DNA of 64,000 nt from Ruegeria sp. YS9 (GCF_024628725.1 NZ_CP102409.1:2389001-2453000), one strand, 5' to 3'; shown: positions 1-8,596, counted from the first letter of the stretch. Numbers and translations: made by a program. Notes: generated by a model from the letters alone, not told the origin.

Positions 1-478
1 TTTGCGCCTCTTCTATGGCGGCGGCGTCCCCGCCGCGCAACTCTGCCACCCGCCCGAACTCGGCCGCGCTGGCGCTGGCGATTTCACTCTGCCTGGCGAT
101 GTGTCCCAACACGTGGTGGGCTGCTTCATGCCCCATGACAAACGCCAGTTCATCCGCGTTCTGGGTGGATTCGATCATCGAGCGGGTGAATATGATCACC
201 GGCTGCTTGTTTTCATCCAGCGTCTGGAATGCATTGACCGAAGCCTGTGGGTTCAAGTCGACAAGAATCCGAAAGTCGCAATTCTGCCCGGTCGTCTGTT
301 TCAGACACTGTCTGCGGGCTTCCGCCCCAACGGCCCGACTGACCTCTCGGAAGGTTTGCACCATCGGTTCGGCCTCTGGCTCATCCCCCCGCCATTCCTC
401 GGCGGGTTGGACGCGCAAGGCCCCCTCTCCACATGCCGCAAGCAGCAGGGACAGCAAAAAAACAAACCATCTGTGCAT
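1..478 (-). CDS. M48-family metallopeptidase lipoprotein (partial, C-terminus off the window)
   Basis: The reverse strand reads from an ATG at 478 without a stop to the window edge, giving about 159 residues of the N-terminal part. Residues 1-16 form a lipoprotein signal ending in a lipobox LAAC with Cys16, so the mature protein should be a membrane-anchored periplasmic lipoprotein. The zinc-protease signature HEAAH lies at residues 117-121 (context FVMGHEAAHHVLGH), which is typical of M48/Oma1-like peptidases. It probably degrades misfolded envelope proteins. The third zinc ligand would lie beyond the edge. An ATG at 483 is in another frame and is not the start. It is divergent from the small gene at 599. 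Confidence 0.88.
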   Translation of the reverse strand, partial: MHRWFVFLLSLLLAACGEGALRVQPAEEWRGDEPEAEPMVQTFREVSRAVGAEARRQCLKQTTGQNCDFRILVDLNPQASVNAFQTLDENKQPVIIFTRSMIESTQNADELAFVMGHEAAHHVLGHIARQSEIASASAAEFGRVAELRGGDAAAIEEAQ

Positions 479-598
479 GTCATATCCTTTGAGACCGAAT
501 GGCCGTGATTTCAACATAGTACGACCGTGCCGGCGAAACCACACCGCCGGTTCAACGAACGGCTTGCATTGCGCCCCGGCGGCTTGCACTCTGGCCTC

Positions 599-847
599 AT
601 GTTTACGATTGAGCATGAATTCGACTCGACGGTCATTACGCTTGTGGACGAAGGCGAACAACCTTTGCAGGAAGATGTGGTGATCAACAATTTCGCGGAA
701 TGCGTCACGCTGGAACAACTTGATCCCCGCACCGATCAAATACAGAAGATCACGTTGTCGCCCGAGCAGGTGCGGGATCTGGCGGCCGCGCTGGATCTGC
801 CCGAAGGTGTTTATCAAATTCGCGAAACCGGACCTCAGGGGTCATAG
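599..847 (+). CDS. conserved hypothetical protein, 82 aa
   Basis: I do not recognise a named family. The protein begins MFTIEHEFDS and is acidic, with no signal peptide or membrane segment. A start further upstream at 527 is possible, but it would add an Arg/Pro-rich stretch that looks untranslated, so ATG 599 is preferred. Its 3' end overlaps the stop of the convergent DUF167 gene by 13 bases. The coherent acidic composition and the tight packing with its neighbour support a real gene. Function unknown. Confidence 0.6.
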   Translation: MFTIEHEFDSTVITLVDEGEQPLQEDVVINNFAECVTLEQLDPRTDQIQKITLSPEQVRDLAAALDLPEGVYQIRETGPQGS

Positions 848-1110
848 GAAAACAGCTTGATCCGTGCGGCTTGCCCCTGCTTCAGCATCAGGGTCGAGGG
901 CGCGACGCCAAGACATTCTGCAAGCAGCAACTGCACGGCCCTGTTGGCCTTGCCGTTTTCCGGCGGGGCCGTAACGGATACCTTGATCTGACCGTCTTCG
1001 ACGCTCACCCGATCGCGGGCCGCCTTGGGCGTCACCTTCAGTTTGAAAACGGCCCCGGCCTGCGCCATCGCGCTGAGATCCGGCAGATCGCGCAGTTTGG
1101 GTTTCGCCAT
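835..1110 (-). CDS. DUF167 (YggU-family) protein
   Basis: The 91-residue product matches the small DUF167/YggU fold: a basic strand FKLKVTPKAARD near residue 22, then a conserved VTAPPENGKAN at 46-56 and an LLAECLGV helix. Family members are small cytosolic proteins of unknown role. A much longer open frame runs upstream to 1746, but ATG 1110 has a clear GAGGAGA Shine-Dalgarno and the upstream part lies antisense to the nitroreductase gene. The gene is convergent with, and overlaps, the hypothetical gene ending at 847. Confidence 0.87.
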   Translation of the reverse strand: MAKPKLRDLPDLSAMAQAGAVFKLKVTPKAARDRVSVEDGQIKVSVTAPPENGKANRAVQLLLAECLGVAPSTLMLKQGQAARIKLFSYDP

Positions 1111-1245
1111 TGTCTCCTCTTTTTTCTCAAAGTCTTGCACGAAGCACGTCGTAATGAAATTGATCCAAGCAATCCATTGGCGTGCCCTTGAAACGGGCAG
1201 AATACCGACCAAGATACAGAGTCCCGATGTAAAGGAAGTTAACAT

Positions 1246-1824
1246 ATGTCCCTGAAAAACCCCGCCGCTCTGGAGTTTTTGCAGTCGCGCCGGTCCCGGC
1301 CGGCCAAGACACTGGTTGCTCCGGCCCCAACCCGGGAAGAGTTGCTGCCGTTGCTGACGGCCGCCGCCCGCAGCCCCGATCACGGCAAACTGGAGCCCTG
1401 GCGATTCATCGTTCTCGAAAAGGGCGCGATGCCACGTCTGGCGACCCTGACCGAGGCCTGCGGGCAAAGGCTGAACAAAAGCCCGGAAGACATCGCCAAG
1501 GCGCGCAGCCAGTTCGATATGGGGCATCTGGCCATCGCGGTCATCGAGGTTCGCAAGCAATCCGAAAAGATTCCGGCCATCGAACAATCCTACTCTGCTG
1601 GCGCGGTCTGTCTGGCGCTGCTGAATGCCGCGCTGGCTGCGGGCTGGGGCGCCAATTGGCTGTCGGGCTGGCAAACACATGATCGCGCGTTCTGTGTCGA
1701 TGCTTTCGGGCTTGCCGAAAACGAACGCGTGGCCGGGTTGATTCATATCGCCACCGAGGGCGCGACCCCGCCGGAACGCCCCCGGCCCGATGTGGCCGCG
1801 TTGACAGAGTGGGTTTCGGAATGA
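1246..1824 (+). CDS. nitroreductase family protein (YdjA-like)
   Basis: This 192-residue protein has the FMN-binding nitroreductase fold in its short YdjA-like form. The conserved segment SPDHGKLEPWRF at about residues 44-55 and the Gly/Trp-rich GWGANWLSG around 143-151 are typical. It should be a cytosolic NAD(P)H-dependent flavin oxidoreductase whose physiological substrate cannot be read from sequence. The start ATG 1246 follows an AAGGAAG ribosome-binding site. Its stop overlaps the start of the next gene (ATGA), so the two are probably co-translated. Confidence 0.88.
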   Translation: MSLKNPAALEFLQSRRSRPAKTLVAPAPTREELLPLLTAAARSPDHGKLEPWRFIVLEKGAMPRLATLTEACGQRLNKSPEDIAKARSQFDMGHLAIAVIEVRKQSEKIPAIEQSYSAGAVCLALLNAALAAGWGANWLSGWQTHDRAFCVDAFGLAENERVAGLIHIATEGATPPERPRPDVAALTEWVSE

Positions 1825-2519
1825 TCATCCTGAACGCCTTTTTCAGCGCACTTGGCCAGACCGGAGATCCCAAGTTCCGTGCCGTTTTGCTGCGCGGCGT
1901 GGGGTTGACCATTCTGCTGCTGGTTCTTGCCTGTGCAGGCGCAATCTGGTTGATCAACTGGTTGTCGGGCAGCGAAATCTCATTGCCGTTCGTGGGGGCT
2001 GTCCCGTGGCTGAACGACGTTCTGAACTATTCCGGTATCGTGCTCGTCCTGATCCTGCCCGTTTTTTTGATGGTGCCGGTCGCATCCGCCATCACCTCGA
2101 TCTTTCTGGACGAGGTGGCACAGGCGGTTGAGGACAAACATTTTCCGGCGTTGCCGCCCGCTCGGCGTATCCCGGTCTCAGAGGCGGTAATGGACGGTCT
2201 CAGCTTTTTTGGTGTTCTGATTGTGGCAAACCTGCTGGCGCTGATCCTGTACGCAATTTTCACCCCGCTTGCGCCTTTCATCTTTTGGGCGATGAACGGG
2301 TTCTTGCTGGGGAGGGAATATTTCACCCTGGCTGCGATGCGAAGAATCGGGCGCGACGGGGCACGCAAGCTGCGGTCCAAACACTCGACAACGATCTGGG
2401 TGGCGGGCACCTTGATGGCCATTCCGCTTTCAGTGCCGCTGGTGAACCTGGTGATCCCGATCATCGGGGCCGCCACGTTCACCCATATCTATCACGCCGC
2501 GTCGGGCCAAAAGGCCTGA
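1821..2519 (+). CDS. EI24-domain (CysZ-like) integral membrane protein
   Basis: This 232-residue protein has about four hydrophobic segments (near residues 20-45, 65-90, 130-155 and 190-215) in the pattern of the EI24/CysZ family. CysZ imports sulfate, but members in this lineage are not shown to do so. The start at 1821 overlaps the nitroreductase stop by four bases (ATGA); the same frame could begin at 1809, but that would add four residues without a ribosome site. It is convergent with the DUF1467 gene only six bases away. No sulfate-assimilation genes are adjacent; sat-cysC lies 30 kb away. Confidence 0.82.
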   Translation: MIILNAFFSALGQTGDPKFRAVLLRGVGLTILLLVLACAGAIWLINWLSGSEISLPFVGAVPWLNDVLNYSGIVLVLILPVFLMVPVASAITSIFLDEVAQAVEDKHFPALPPARRIPVSEAVMDGLSFFGVLIVANLLALILYAIFTPLAPFIFWAMNGFLLGREYFTLAAMRRIGRDGARKLRSKHSTTIWVAGTLMAIPLSVPLVNLVIPIIGAATFTHIYHAASGQKA

Positions 2520-2525
2520 CGGGGA

Positions 2526-2798
2526 TTATCTTGGCTCCAGTTGGTTCAGCCAGTCGAAATCCCGCACCGAGATCACGCCCGACAGGATGATCCCGGCGAT
2601 GATCGCCCACAGAACCACAGAGATACCGGTGGTGATCCACATCTTTCTTTTCATGTGATGCACTTCCGGCGCGCCCGCATGCGTGCCGGGAACGATGTCA
2701 CCCAGATCGCCCTGGGTTTTGATGCGAATGGGCAGCACCACCAACAACGTCATGAACCAGATGACGGCGAACAACACCAGCGCGGCAGTAATGGTCAT
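2526..2798 (-). CDS. DUF1467 family membrane protein
   Basis: The 90-residue protein has two transmembrane helices (about residues 4-24 and 52-75) separated by a cytosolic or periplasmic loop beginning PIRIKTQGD, the recognisable core of DUF1467. The family is common in alphaproteobacteria and has no known function. It lies just downstream of the methylmalonyl-CoA epimerase gene on the same strand (24 bases apart), an arrangement often seen in Rhodobacteraceae, so the two are likely co-transcribed. Confidence 0.85.
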   Translation of the reverse strand: MTITAALVLFAVIWFMTLLVVLPIRIKTQGDLGDIVPGTHAGAPEVHHMKRKMWITTGISVVLWAIIAGIILSGVISVRDFDWLNQLEPR

Positions 2799-2821
2799 TT
2801 CGGGCCCTCCGGGGCTGGGGG

Positions 2822-3226
2822 TTATACCTGCTCCAGCTCGACCAGGCAGCCGTTGAAATCCTTGGGGTGCAGAAACAGAACCGGTTTACCATGCGCACCG
2901 ATCTTGGGCTCACCTGATCCCAGAACACGGGCTCCGGTCGCTTTCAGATGATCACGGGCCGCGATGATATCCTCGACCTCGTAACATACATGGTGGATGC
3001 CGCCGGCCGGGTTCTTTTCCAAAAAACCGTTGATCGGGCTGTCATCACCCAGCGGATACAGAAGTTCGATCTTGGTGTTGGGCAGTTCGATGAACACGAC
3101 CGTGACACCGTGATCCGGCTCGTCCTGCGGCGCGCCGACCTTGGCGCCCAGCGCGTTGCGGTATTGCTCGGACGCCGCCTCAAGATCCGGTACGGCGATG
3201 GCGACGTGGTTCAGACGTCCAATCAT
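2822..3226 (-). CDS. mce: methylmalonyl-CoA epimerase
   Basis: This 134-residue vicinal-oxygen-chelate (glyoxalase-fold) protein interconverts (2R)- and (2S)-methylmalonyl-CoA in propionyl-CoA catabolism. Metal ligands expected for the family are visible: His7 in RLNHVAIAV, Glu54 in KIELLYP, His78/79 in GIHHVCYEV and Glu130 in LVELEQV. The length matches the family. It heads a two-gene unit with DUF1467. The other enzymes of the pathway (propionyl-CoA carboxylase, mutase) are not in the window. Confidence 0.93.
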   Translation of the reverse strand: MIGRLNHVAIAVPDLEAASEQYRNALGAKVGAPQDEPDHGVTVVFIELPNTKIELLYPLGDDSPINGFLEKNPAGGIHHVCYEVEDIIAARDHLKATGARVLGSGEPKIGAHGKPVLFLHPKDFNGCLVELEQV

Positions 3227-3302
3227 GTCTCACTCCTGCTGTCCTGCGTTGCATGGGTTATGGGGGCTGACCCGCCAAAGGACAAGTGCGCCAAATCGCG
3301 CG

Positions 3303-3317
3303 TTAACGTCGTGTTAG
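3303..3317 (+). promoter_or_regulatory. CtrA-like box upstream of the response regulator
   Basis: TTAA, seven bases, then TTAG gives one mismatch to the alphaproteobacterial CtrA full site TTAA-N7-TTAA. It sits 46 bases before the ATG of the response-regulator gene, a plausible promoter position. A single near-match can arise by chance. Confidence 0.4.
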
Positions 3318-3362
3318 CCAGAAGTTCCTAGCGTGAAGCATCTGCTGCATAGGAGAGCTGCC

Positions 3363-4082
3363 ATGGACGATTCGGGCCTACTTGCCACCACCACCGCCGC
3401 GCCCACCGCGACTCGACCCTTGCTGGGTCAGACCATACTGGTTGTCGAAGACAGCCGGTACGCTTGCGATGCCATCCGCCTGATGTGCCTGCACAGCGGC
3501 GCGCGCATTCGCCGTGCGGATTGCCTGAAATCGGCCCGAAGGCATCTACAGATCTATCGGCCTTCGGTCATCCTGGTCGATATGGGCCTGCCGGACGGAT
3601 CCGGCGCCGACCTGATCGCCGAATTGGCCGAGGCCACGCCCCGTATCAGTGTCATCATGGGCCTGTCGGGCGATGACGGCAGCGAAGACATGGCTCTTGC
3701 GGCCGGAGCGGATGGGTTTTTGTCCAAGCCGCTAAAATCAATGTCTCATTTTCAGAAATCCATTCTGGAACGCCTGCCGGAGGATCGGCGGCCCAGCGGG
3801 CTTCATGCGGTGCGCGATGAAATCATCCGCCCGGACCCTCTGGCCTATCAGGACGACATGGCCCATATCGCCGATGTGCTCGCAGGTCCCAACGATCATC
3901 GTACCTTGGACTACGCCGCTCAGTTCCTGCACGGCGTCGCGCGCGAGGCAAATGACAGGCCCTTGGCGGAAGCCGCGCGAAAGCTGGCATTGTCACGCGC
4001 AAACGGGACGCCGATCATGGCGCAGGCAGCGCAGATTGCCGGGATGGTGCAGAACCGACTGGAACAGCGAGAGGCGATTTGA
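3363..4082 (+). CDS. response regulator with a degenerate Hpt-like C-terminal region
   Basis: The 239-residue protein has a complete receiver domain at about residues 24-128: acidic pair Glu29/Asp30, phosphoacceptor Asp73 in LVDMGLPDG, Ser102 and Lys122 in SKPL. The C-terminal helical part (about 160-239) resembles a histidine phosphotransfer domain around AAQFLHGVA (185-193), but the expected phospho-His position is Gln, so it may not relay phosphate. There is no DNA-binding domain. ATG 3363 is chosen over the GTG at 3333 because an AGGAG lies eight bases before it. The CtrA-like box upstream and the small membrane-protein gene directly downstream are the only contextual clues. Confidence 0.82.
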   Translation: MDDSGLLATTTAAPTATRPLLGQTILVVEDSRYACDAIRLMCLHSGARIRRADCLKSARRHLQIYRPSVILVDMGLPDGSGADLIAELAEATPRISVIMGLSGDDGSEDMALAAGADGFLSKPLKSMSHFQKSILERLPEDRRPSGLHAVRDEIIRPDPLAYQDDMAHIADVLAGPNDHRTLDYAAQFLHGVAREANDRPLAEAARKLALSRANGTPIMAQAAQIAGMVQNRLEQREAI

Positions 4083-4083
4083 A

Positions 4084-4203
4084 ATGGTGACAGCCTATTT
4101 CATCACTGCGACCCTTCTGTGCATCTGGCTGTACCGCCAAACACGGCATGCCGCGCGTTCCATACGCGTCAATCGAGACAATCTGAAAAACCCACTGGAC
4201 TGA
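4084..4203 (+). CDS. small membrane protein, 39 aa
   Basis: A short reading frame begins one base after the response-regulator stop. It encodes one hydrophobic segment (TAYFITATLLCIWLY, residues 3-17) followed by a basic tail rich in Arg and Asn. The N-out/C-in arrangement expected from the positive tail suggests a single-pass inner-membrane peptide. A GAGAGG sequence 11 bases upstream could serve as its ribosome site inside the end of the preceding gene. Function unknown. Confidence 0.55.
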   Translation: MVTAYFITATLLCIWLYRQTRHAARSIRVNRDNLKNPLD

Positions 4204-4220
4204 CACACGCAGCCTGCGTG

Positions 4221-4256
4221 AAAAAAACCGCCCGCGACAAGCGGGCGGATTTTTTT
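4221..4256. terminator. bidirectional Rho-independent terminator
   Basis: Perfect 8-bp stem CCGCCCGC / GCGGGCGG at 4228-4248 with a five-base loop, flanked by seven A on the left and seven T on the right. It can stop both the response-regulator transcript and the convergent aspS transcript, whose stop codon lies inside the T run. Confidence 0.9.
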
Positions 4257-6033
4257 ACTGGTCCTGAGGGATAATGCGAAGACCCAACTCCATCAACTGA
4301 TCCGAGGTCGGATCCGAAGGTGCGTCCATCATCAAGTCTTCGGCACGCTGGTTCATCGGGAACATCATGACTTCGCGGATATTGGCCTCATCTGCCAACA
4401 GCATCACGATCCGGTCGATACCAGCCGCACATCCACCGTGTGGCGGGGCGCCGTAGTGGAAGGCGTTGAACAGTGCGCCAAAGCGGGATTTTACTTCATC
4501 CTCGCCATAGCCTGCCAGTTCAAAGGCCTTCAGCATGATTTCCGGCTTGTGGTTCCGGATCGCGCCTGAAACCAGCTCGTACCCGTTACACGCCAGATCA
4601 TACTGGTAGCCGCACACATCCAGCGGGTTGCCCTGCAACGCCTCCATACCGCCCTGCGGCATCGAGAACGGGTTGTGTTCAAAGTCGATGGCGCCGGTTT
4701 CTTCGTCCTGTTCATAGATCGGGAAGTCCACGATCCAGGCAAAGGCAAAACGGTCTTTTTCGGTCAGATTCAATTCCTCACCGATCACGTCACGCGCCTT
4801 ACCGGCGACCTTTTCAAAGGCTTTTGGCTTGCCGCCCAGGAAGAAGGCTGCATCGCCAACACCTAGACCCAGTTGCTGACGGATTGCCTCGGTGCGTTCG
4901 GGGCCGATGTTCTTGGCCAGCGGTCCCGCAGCCTCCATCCCCTCACCCTGATCGCGCCAGAAGATATAGCCCATCCCCGGCAGACCCTCTTTCTGGGCAA
5001 AGGCGTTCATGCGGTCGCAGAACTTGCGGCTGCCGCCGCCTGGCGCGGGGATCGCCCGAATCTCGGTGCCTTCCTGTTCAAGCAGCTTCGCGAAGATTGC
5101 GAAACCGGAACCGCGGAAATGCTCGGAAACCACCTGCATCTTGATGGGGTTCCGCAGATCCGGCTTGTCGGTGCCATACCACAGCGCCGCGTCCTTGTAG
5201 GAAATTTGCGGCCAGTCCTGATCAACCTTGCGCCCGCTGCCAAATTCTTCGAACACGCCGGTCAGAACGGGTTGAATGACGTCGAACACGTCCTGCTGTT
5301 CGACAAAGGACATCTCGAGGTCCAGCTGGTAGAAATCGGTGGGCGAGCGGTCGGCGCGCGGGTCTTCGTCGCGAAAGCAGGGCGCGATCTGGAAATACTT
5401 GTCGAAGCCCGACACCATGATCAGCTGCTTGAACTGCTGCGGGGCTTGCGGCAACGCATAGAATTTGCCCGGATGCAGGCGCGAAGGCACCAGGAAGTCG
5501 CGCGCGCCTTCGGGCGACGAGGCGGTGATGATCGGCGTCTGATATTCGCGAAAGCCCTGATCCCACATACGTTTGCGCATGGACGCAACCACGTCTGAGC
5601 GCAGGGTCATGTTCCGCTGCATCGCCTCGCGGCGCAGGTCCAGATAACGATAACGCAGGCGGGTTTCCTCGGGGTATTCCTGATCGCCGAAGACCATCAG
5701 CGGCAATTCGTCGGCGGCCCCCAGAACTTCCAGCTCGCGTACATAAACTTCGATCTCGCCGGTGGGCAGTTTCGGGTTCACCAGGTCCGGGTCACGGGCT
5801 TTGACGGTGCCATCGATGCGGATGCACCATTCGGACCGTACTTTTTCCAACTCGGCAAAGGCGGCGCTGTCGCCGTCGCACAGGATCTGGGTTACGCCGA
5901 AATGGTCGCGCAGGTCGATGAACAGCACGCCCCCATGATCTCGAACCCGATGCACCCAACCGGACAGGCGAACGGTTTCTCCAACATTGGCGGCGGTCAA
6001 GGCGGCGCAGGTGTGGCTGCGATAGGCGTGCAT
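4255..6033 (-). CDS. aspS: aspartate--tRNA ligase
   Basis: This 592-residue class II aminoacyl-tRNA synthetase has the N-terminal OB-fold anticodon domain ([12 protein letters not shown] near residue 24), motif 2 [15 protein letters not shown] near 221, the bacterial GAD insertion, and motif 3 in [14 protein letters not shown] near 537. It charges tRNA-Asp. In many alphaproteobacteria AspRS also mischarges tRNA-Asn for GatCAB correction; the window holds no gene that decides this. It is the last gene of the minus-strand run from pabB and ends in the bidirectional terminator. Confidence 0.97.
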   Translation of the reverse strand: MHAYRSHTCAALTAANVGETVRLSGWVHRVRDHGGVLFIDLRDHFGVTQILCDGDSAAFAELEKVRSEWCIRIDGTVKARDPDLVNPKLPTGEIEVYVRELEVLGAADELPLMVFGDQEYPEETRLRYRYLDLRREAMQRNMTLRSDVVASMRKRMWDQGFREYQTPIITASSPEGARDFLVPSRLHPGKFYALPQAPQQFKQLIMVSGFDKYFQIAPCFRDEDPRADRSPTDFYQLDLEMSFVEQQDVFDVIQPVLTGVFEEFGSGRKVDQDWPQISYKDAALWYGTDKPDLRNPIKMQVVSEHFRGSGFAIFAKLLEQEGTEIRAIPAPGGGSRKFCDRMNAFAQKEGLPGMGYIFWRDQGEGMEAAGPLAKNIGPERTEAIRQQLGLGVGDAAFFLGGKPKAFEKVAGKARDVIGEELNLTEKDRFAFAWIVDFPIYEQDEETGAIDFEHNPFSMPQGGMEALQGNPLDVCGYQYDLACNGYELVSGAIRNHKPEIMLKAFELAGYGEDEVKSRFGALFNAFHYGAPPHGGCAAGIDRIVMLLADEANIREVMMFPMNQRAEDLMMDAPSDPTSDQLMELGLRIIPQDQ

Positions 6034-6110
6034 GGAATATCCCTTCGGGCGCAGAATTCGTCGCGCCGATACACCCTGTCAGACCCGGAAAGTCAAGGCG
6101 GGTCGCCCTT

Positions 6111-6782
6111 TCAAAACGGCCTTTGCACATTGCCTGAGTAGAAATAGACACCCAGCCCCACCGCAAAGATGATATTGCCGGCAATCGCGTGCAGCAGTAC
6201 CGCATAGAAGAATGACCCGCGCTGCCGGTAGGCCCAGGTGAACAGTAGCCCGCCGACAAATGTCATCAGGGCGACGATCCAGCTCCAGTACATAAGGTGT
6301 GCGAACGAGAATATGGCCGCGTTCAGCAGATAGGCCGCACGCCCATCCGGCAGGATCGCGTGATAGCGGCGAAAGAACAAAGGGCGGAACAGCAGTTCTT
6401 GTGGCAGCGCTGACAACAGTGGGTACCCGACCCAGATGAGCGCCAGCATTTCGGGGCGGTGCGTCAGCAGGAAGAACGCGGCTTCCGGGCGCGTGATCTG
6501 AATCAGCCCAACGCAAAAGGCAGAAACGATGGCAGAGAACAGAGCCAACTCGCGCAGGGTCCAGTTGGCCCAGCCGTAACGAAGCTCGGCCCATTGAAAC
6601 CCGGGCGTCCGGTGCAGCAGCACGATACCAAGCCCGGTCAGTGCAAACAGGGCCGGAAACATCCAGTTCGGTGGAAAGAGAACAGCGATCAGCAACGGGA
6701 AGCCGATATAGAACAGGCCAAATTCCAGCCGCAGCCGTCGCAATGCAACCGGCGGTTCGACCATCGTGCTGTTTTTTGTCAC
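6111..6782 (-). CDS. CPBP-family (Rce1-like) intramembrane protease
   Basis: A 223-residue polytopic membrane protein with about six hydrophobic segments. CPBP motifs are visible: QELLFR at 128-133, FAH with His162 and a last-helix His198. The first glutamate of the usual EExxxR motif is Gln128, leaving Glu129 as the likely catalytic acid. Homologues are glutamic intramembrane proteases acting on peptides or prenylated substrates; the target here is unknown. Its ATG overlaps the pabC stop by four bases, so it is co-translated with the folate gene, and aspS follows 77 bases later. Confidence 0.83.
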   Translation of the reverse strand: MTKNSTMVEPPVALRRLRLEFGLFYIGFPLLIAVLFPPNWMFPALFALTGLGIVLLHRTPGFQWAELRYGWANWTLRELALFSAIVSAFCVGLIQITRPEAAFFLLTHRPEMLALIWVGYPLLSALPQELLFRPLFFRRYHAILPDGRAAYLLNAAIFSFAHLMYWSWIVALMTFVGGLLFTWAYRQRGSFFYAVLLHAIAGNIIFAVGLGVYFYSGNVQRPF

Positions 6783-7426
6783 CCGTCTATCAGCTCCACC
6801 TCGATCAGTCCGCGCAGTGAATTTCCGATCCGCACAGTTTGCGCATTTTTCAGGTCGGTCAAGGTCAGCACGGCTTCGGCGACCGCTTTGTTTTCCAGCA
6901 GTTCTTCGCGCAGTATCCCCGGCAAGAGCCCACAGGACAAAGCGGGCGTCAGAACCCGACCATCAGGCATTTCCAGAAACAGGTTCGTGATGGTGCCTTC
7001 ACAAAGCTCATCCAGTTCATTCAGAAACAACAGCTCGTCCACCCCCTCGGGCAGTGCGGCGCGCGAAGAGTCATAGAGCGCACGGCGCGTGGTCTTGTGA
7101 CGCAACCAAAGGTCATTCGAAGCCAGACGCTGATCTGACAGAGCGACGCGCCAGAACCCGGGATTGTCCACCAGGTCGCCGGTTGTCAGATCGATCGAGC
7201 CCGACACATTCAGCGTAAGGCGGCAACGCAGCGGGGTGTCACACGCGGCGCTTTTCAGCCGGGCGGTCGCTTCATCGGGATTGAAAGGAATCTCGAACAC
7301 CTTCGCAGTGCGGGCCATTCTTGCAAGATGGCGGTCCAGCCTGACAAAGCCCTGATCCGGCCGGAAGGCCAGTGTTTCGATCAGGCTGAAATCAGGTTCA
7401 GCTGGCGGGCGAAGCGGGCTTTCCAT
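6779..7426 (-). CDS. pabC: class IV aminotransferase, probable aminodeoxychorismate lyase
   Basis: This 215-residue protein belongs to the PLP-dependent class IV fold. The ELCEGTITNLF segment (about 140-150) and SCGLLPGILREELL (about 163-176) match the aminodeoxychorismate lyase/branched-chain group. The PLP lysine is probably the one in RHKTTRR near 110. It would release pyruvate from aminodeoxychorismate to give p-aminobenzoate for folate. Its start lies inside the 3' end of pabB (46-base overlap in another frame), which strongly ties the two. It is shorter than E. coli PabC (269 aa), so the exact reaction is inferred from context. Confidence 0.82.
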   Translation of the reverse strand: MESPLRPPAEPDFSLIETLAFRPDQGFVRLDRHLARMARTAKVFEIPFNPDEATARLKSAACDTPLRCRLTLNVSGSIDLTTGDLVDNPGFWRVALSDQRLASNDLWLRHKTTRRALYDSSRAALPEGVDELLFLNELDELCEGTITNLFLEMPDGRVLTPALSCGLLPGILREELLENKAVAEAVLTLTDLKNAQTVRIGNSLRGLIEVELIDG

Positions 7427-8514
7427 AACGCCTCCTCATACTCTGACGGGGCGGTGCTGTCCCAAACGACACCGCCGCCTACGTTCAGAGTGGCCTGATC
7501 ATCCTCAAGCATCAAGGTGCGGATGGCCACGTTGAACTCGGACCGACCATCAGGCGCGGCCCAACCAATCGTTCCGCAATAGATGTCGCGCGCCCATGGC
7601 TCCAGTTCCGCCAGAATTTCCATCGCGCGGATCTTGGGGGCTCCGGTGATCGATCCACAGGGAAACAGTGCGGTCAGTATTTCACCCAACCCAACGCATT
7701 TGTGCAGCTGCGCCCGCACCAGCGAGACCATCTGATGTACGGTGGCATAGGTTTCCACCCGGAACAGGTCAGGCACATGAACAGATCCGGGCAGCGCGAC
7801 GCGGCTGATATCGTTGCGCAGCAAATCAACAATCATCAGGTTCTCGGCCCGATTCTTTTCGTCCGCGCTCAGAAAAGCCCGGCGGCGCGCATCCTCATCT
7901 GGGTCTTCACTGCGCGGTTGCGTGCCCTTCATCGGCCGGGTTTCGATCCTCCCACCCTCATCGGTGCGGAAAAACAACTCCGGCGAACGGCTGAGCAGAT
8001 CGGGCAGCCCATCCTGTTGCACCAGTGCTCCGTGGCCCACCGGCTGCCCCGCCGCAAGCGCGGCATAGAGCGTTTCGCTGTTGCCCGAGACGGTCAGATC
8101 AATCGGAAATGTCAGATTGGCCTGATAGATGTCGCCGGCACCGATGGCGTCATGCACGGCCCTGAAGGCCTTGCCGTATCGTGCTTCATCCCAGCGCGGC
8201 CGGAATGCGCCCACTTCACCCGCAGGCGACGGAAGGGCGACACGATCCGGTGCATCATAGACCCCAAAGCACAACAAAGGCAGGCGTCGTTCTTCCGGCA
8301 AAAGACCATTGAGCCGGGGTTCAAGCGCATAGCCAAGTTCGTAACTGGCATACCCTGCCAGCCAGGCACCAGCTGCGCGCGCCTCGTCCAGTGCCGCCAG
8401 AGCCTGGGGCACGTCCTCCGCCACATCCGCGCGGATCACTTGAGACGGACGCTGAAACCGGGTTCCTCGCCCGGCCGGTCCCTGATCGAAACGAATACGC
8501 ACTTGCATCCTCAT
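7381..8514 (-). CDS. pabB: aminodeoxychorismate synthase component I
   Basis: A 377-residue chorismate-binding enzyme. The signature blocks KGTQPR (Lys in the PABA-type position), ADEKNRAENLMIVDLLRND, FPCGSITGAPK and a GGGVVWDST end are all present. It converts chorismate and ammonia, with a PabA glutaminase not seen here, to aminodeoxychorismate. The frame stays open to 8751, but the part upstream of 8514 crosses the divergent carB start and looks non-coding; ATG 8514 or 8508 fits homologues. It overlaps pabC at its 3' end. Confidence 0.92.
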   Translation of the reverse strand: MRMQVRIRFDQGPAGRGTRFQRPSQVIRADVAEDVPQALAALDEARAAGAWLAGYASYELGYALEPRLNGLLPEERRLPLLCFGVYDAPDRVALPSPAGEVGAFRPRWDEARYGKAFRAVHDAIGAGDIYQANLTFPIDLTVSGNSETLYAALAAGQPVGHGALVQQDGLPDLLSRSPELFFRTDEGGRIETRPMKGTQPRSEDPDEDARRRAFLSADEKNRAENLMIVDLLRNDISRVALPGSVHVPDLFRVETYATVHQMVSLVRAQLHKCVGLGEILTALFPCGSITGAPKIRAMEILAELEPWARDIYCGTIGWAAPDGRSEFNVAIRTLMLEDDQATLNVGGGVVWDSTAPSEYEEALWKARFARQLNLISA

Positions 8515-8596
8515 TTGCCGTGAGGGGCCATATAGAGAATACTCTGCCAAGTGAAAGAGGGGAAAGCGGCAATTTCGCCCCTGTTTCCGATACCTC

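Noticed and set aside
1111..1746. Upstream extension of the DUF167 frame
   Set aside because: It is antisense to the nitroreductase and the DUF167 gene has its own strong ribosome site at 1110.
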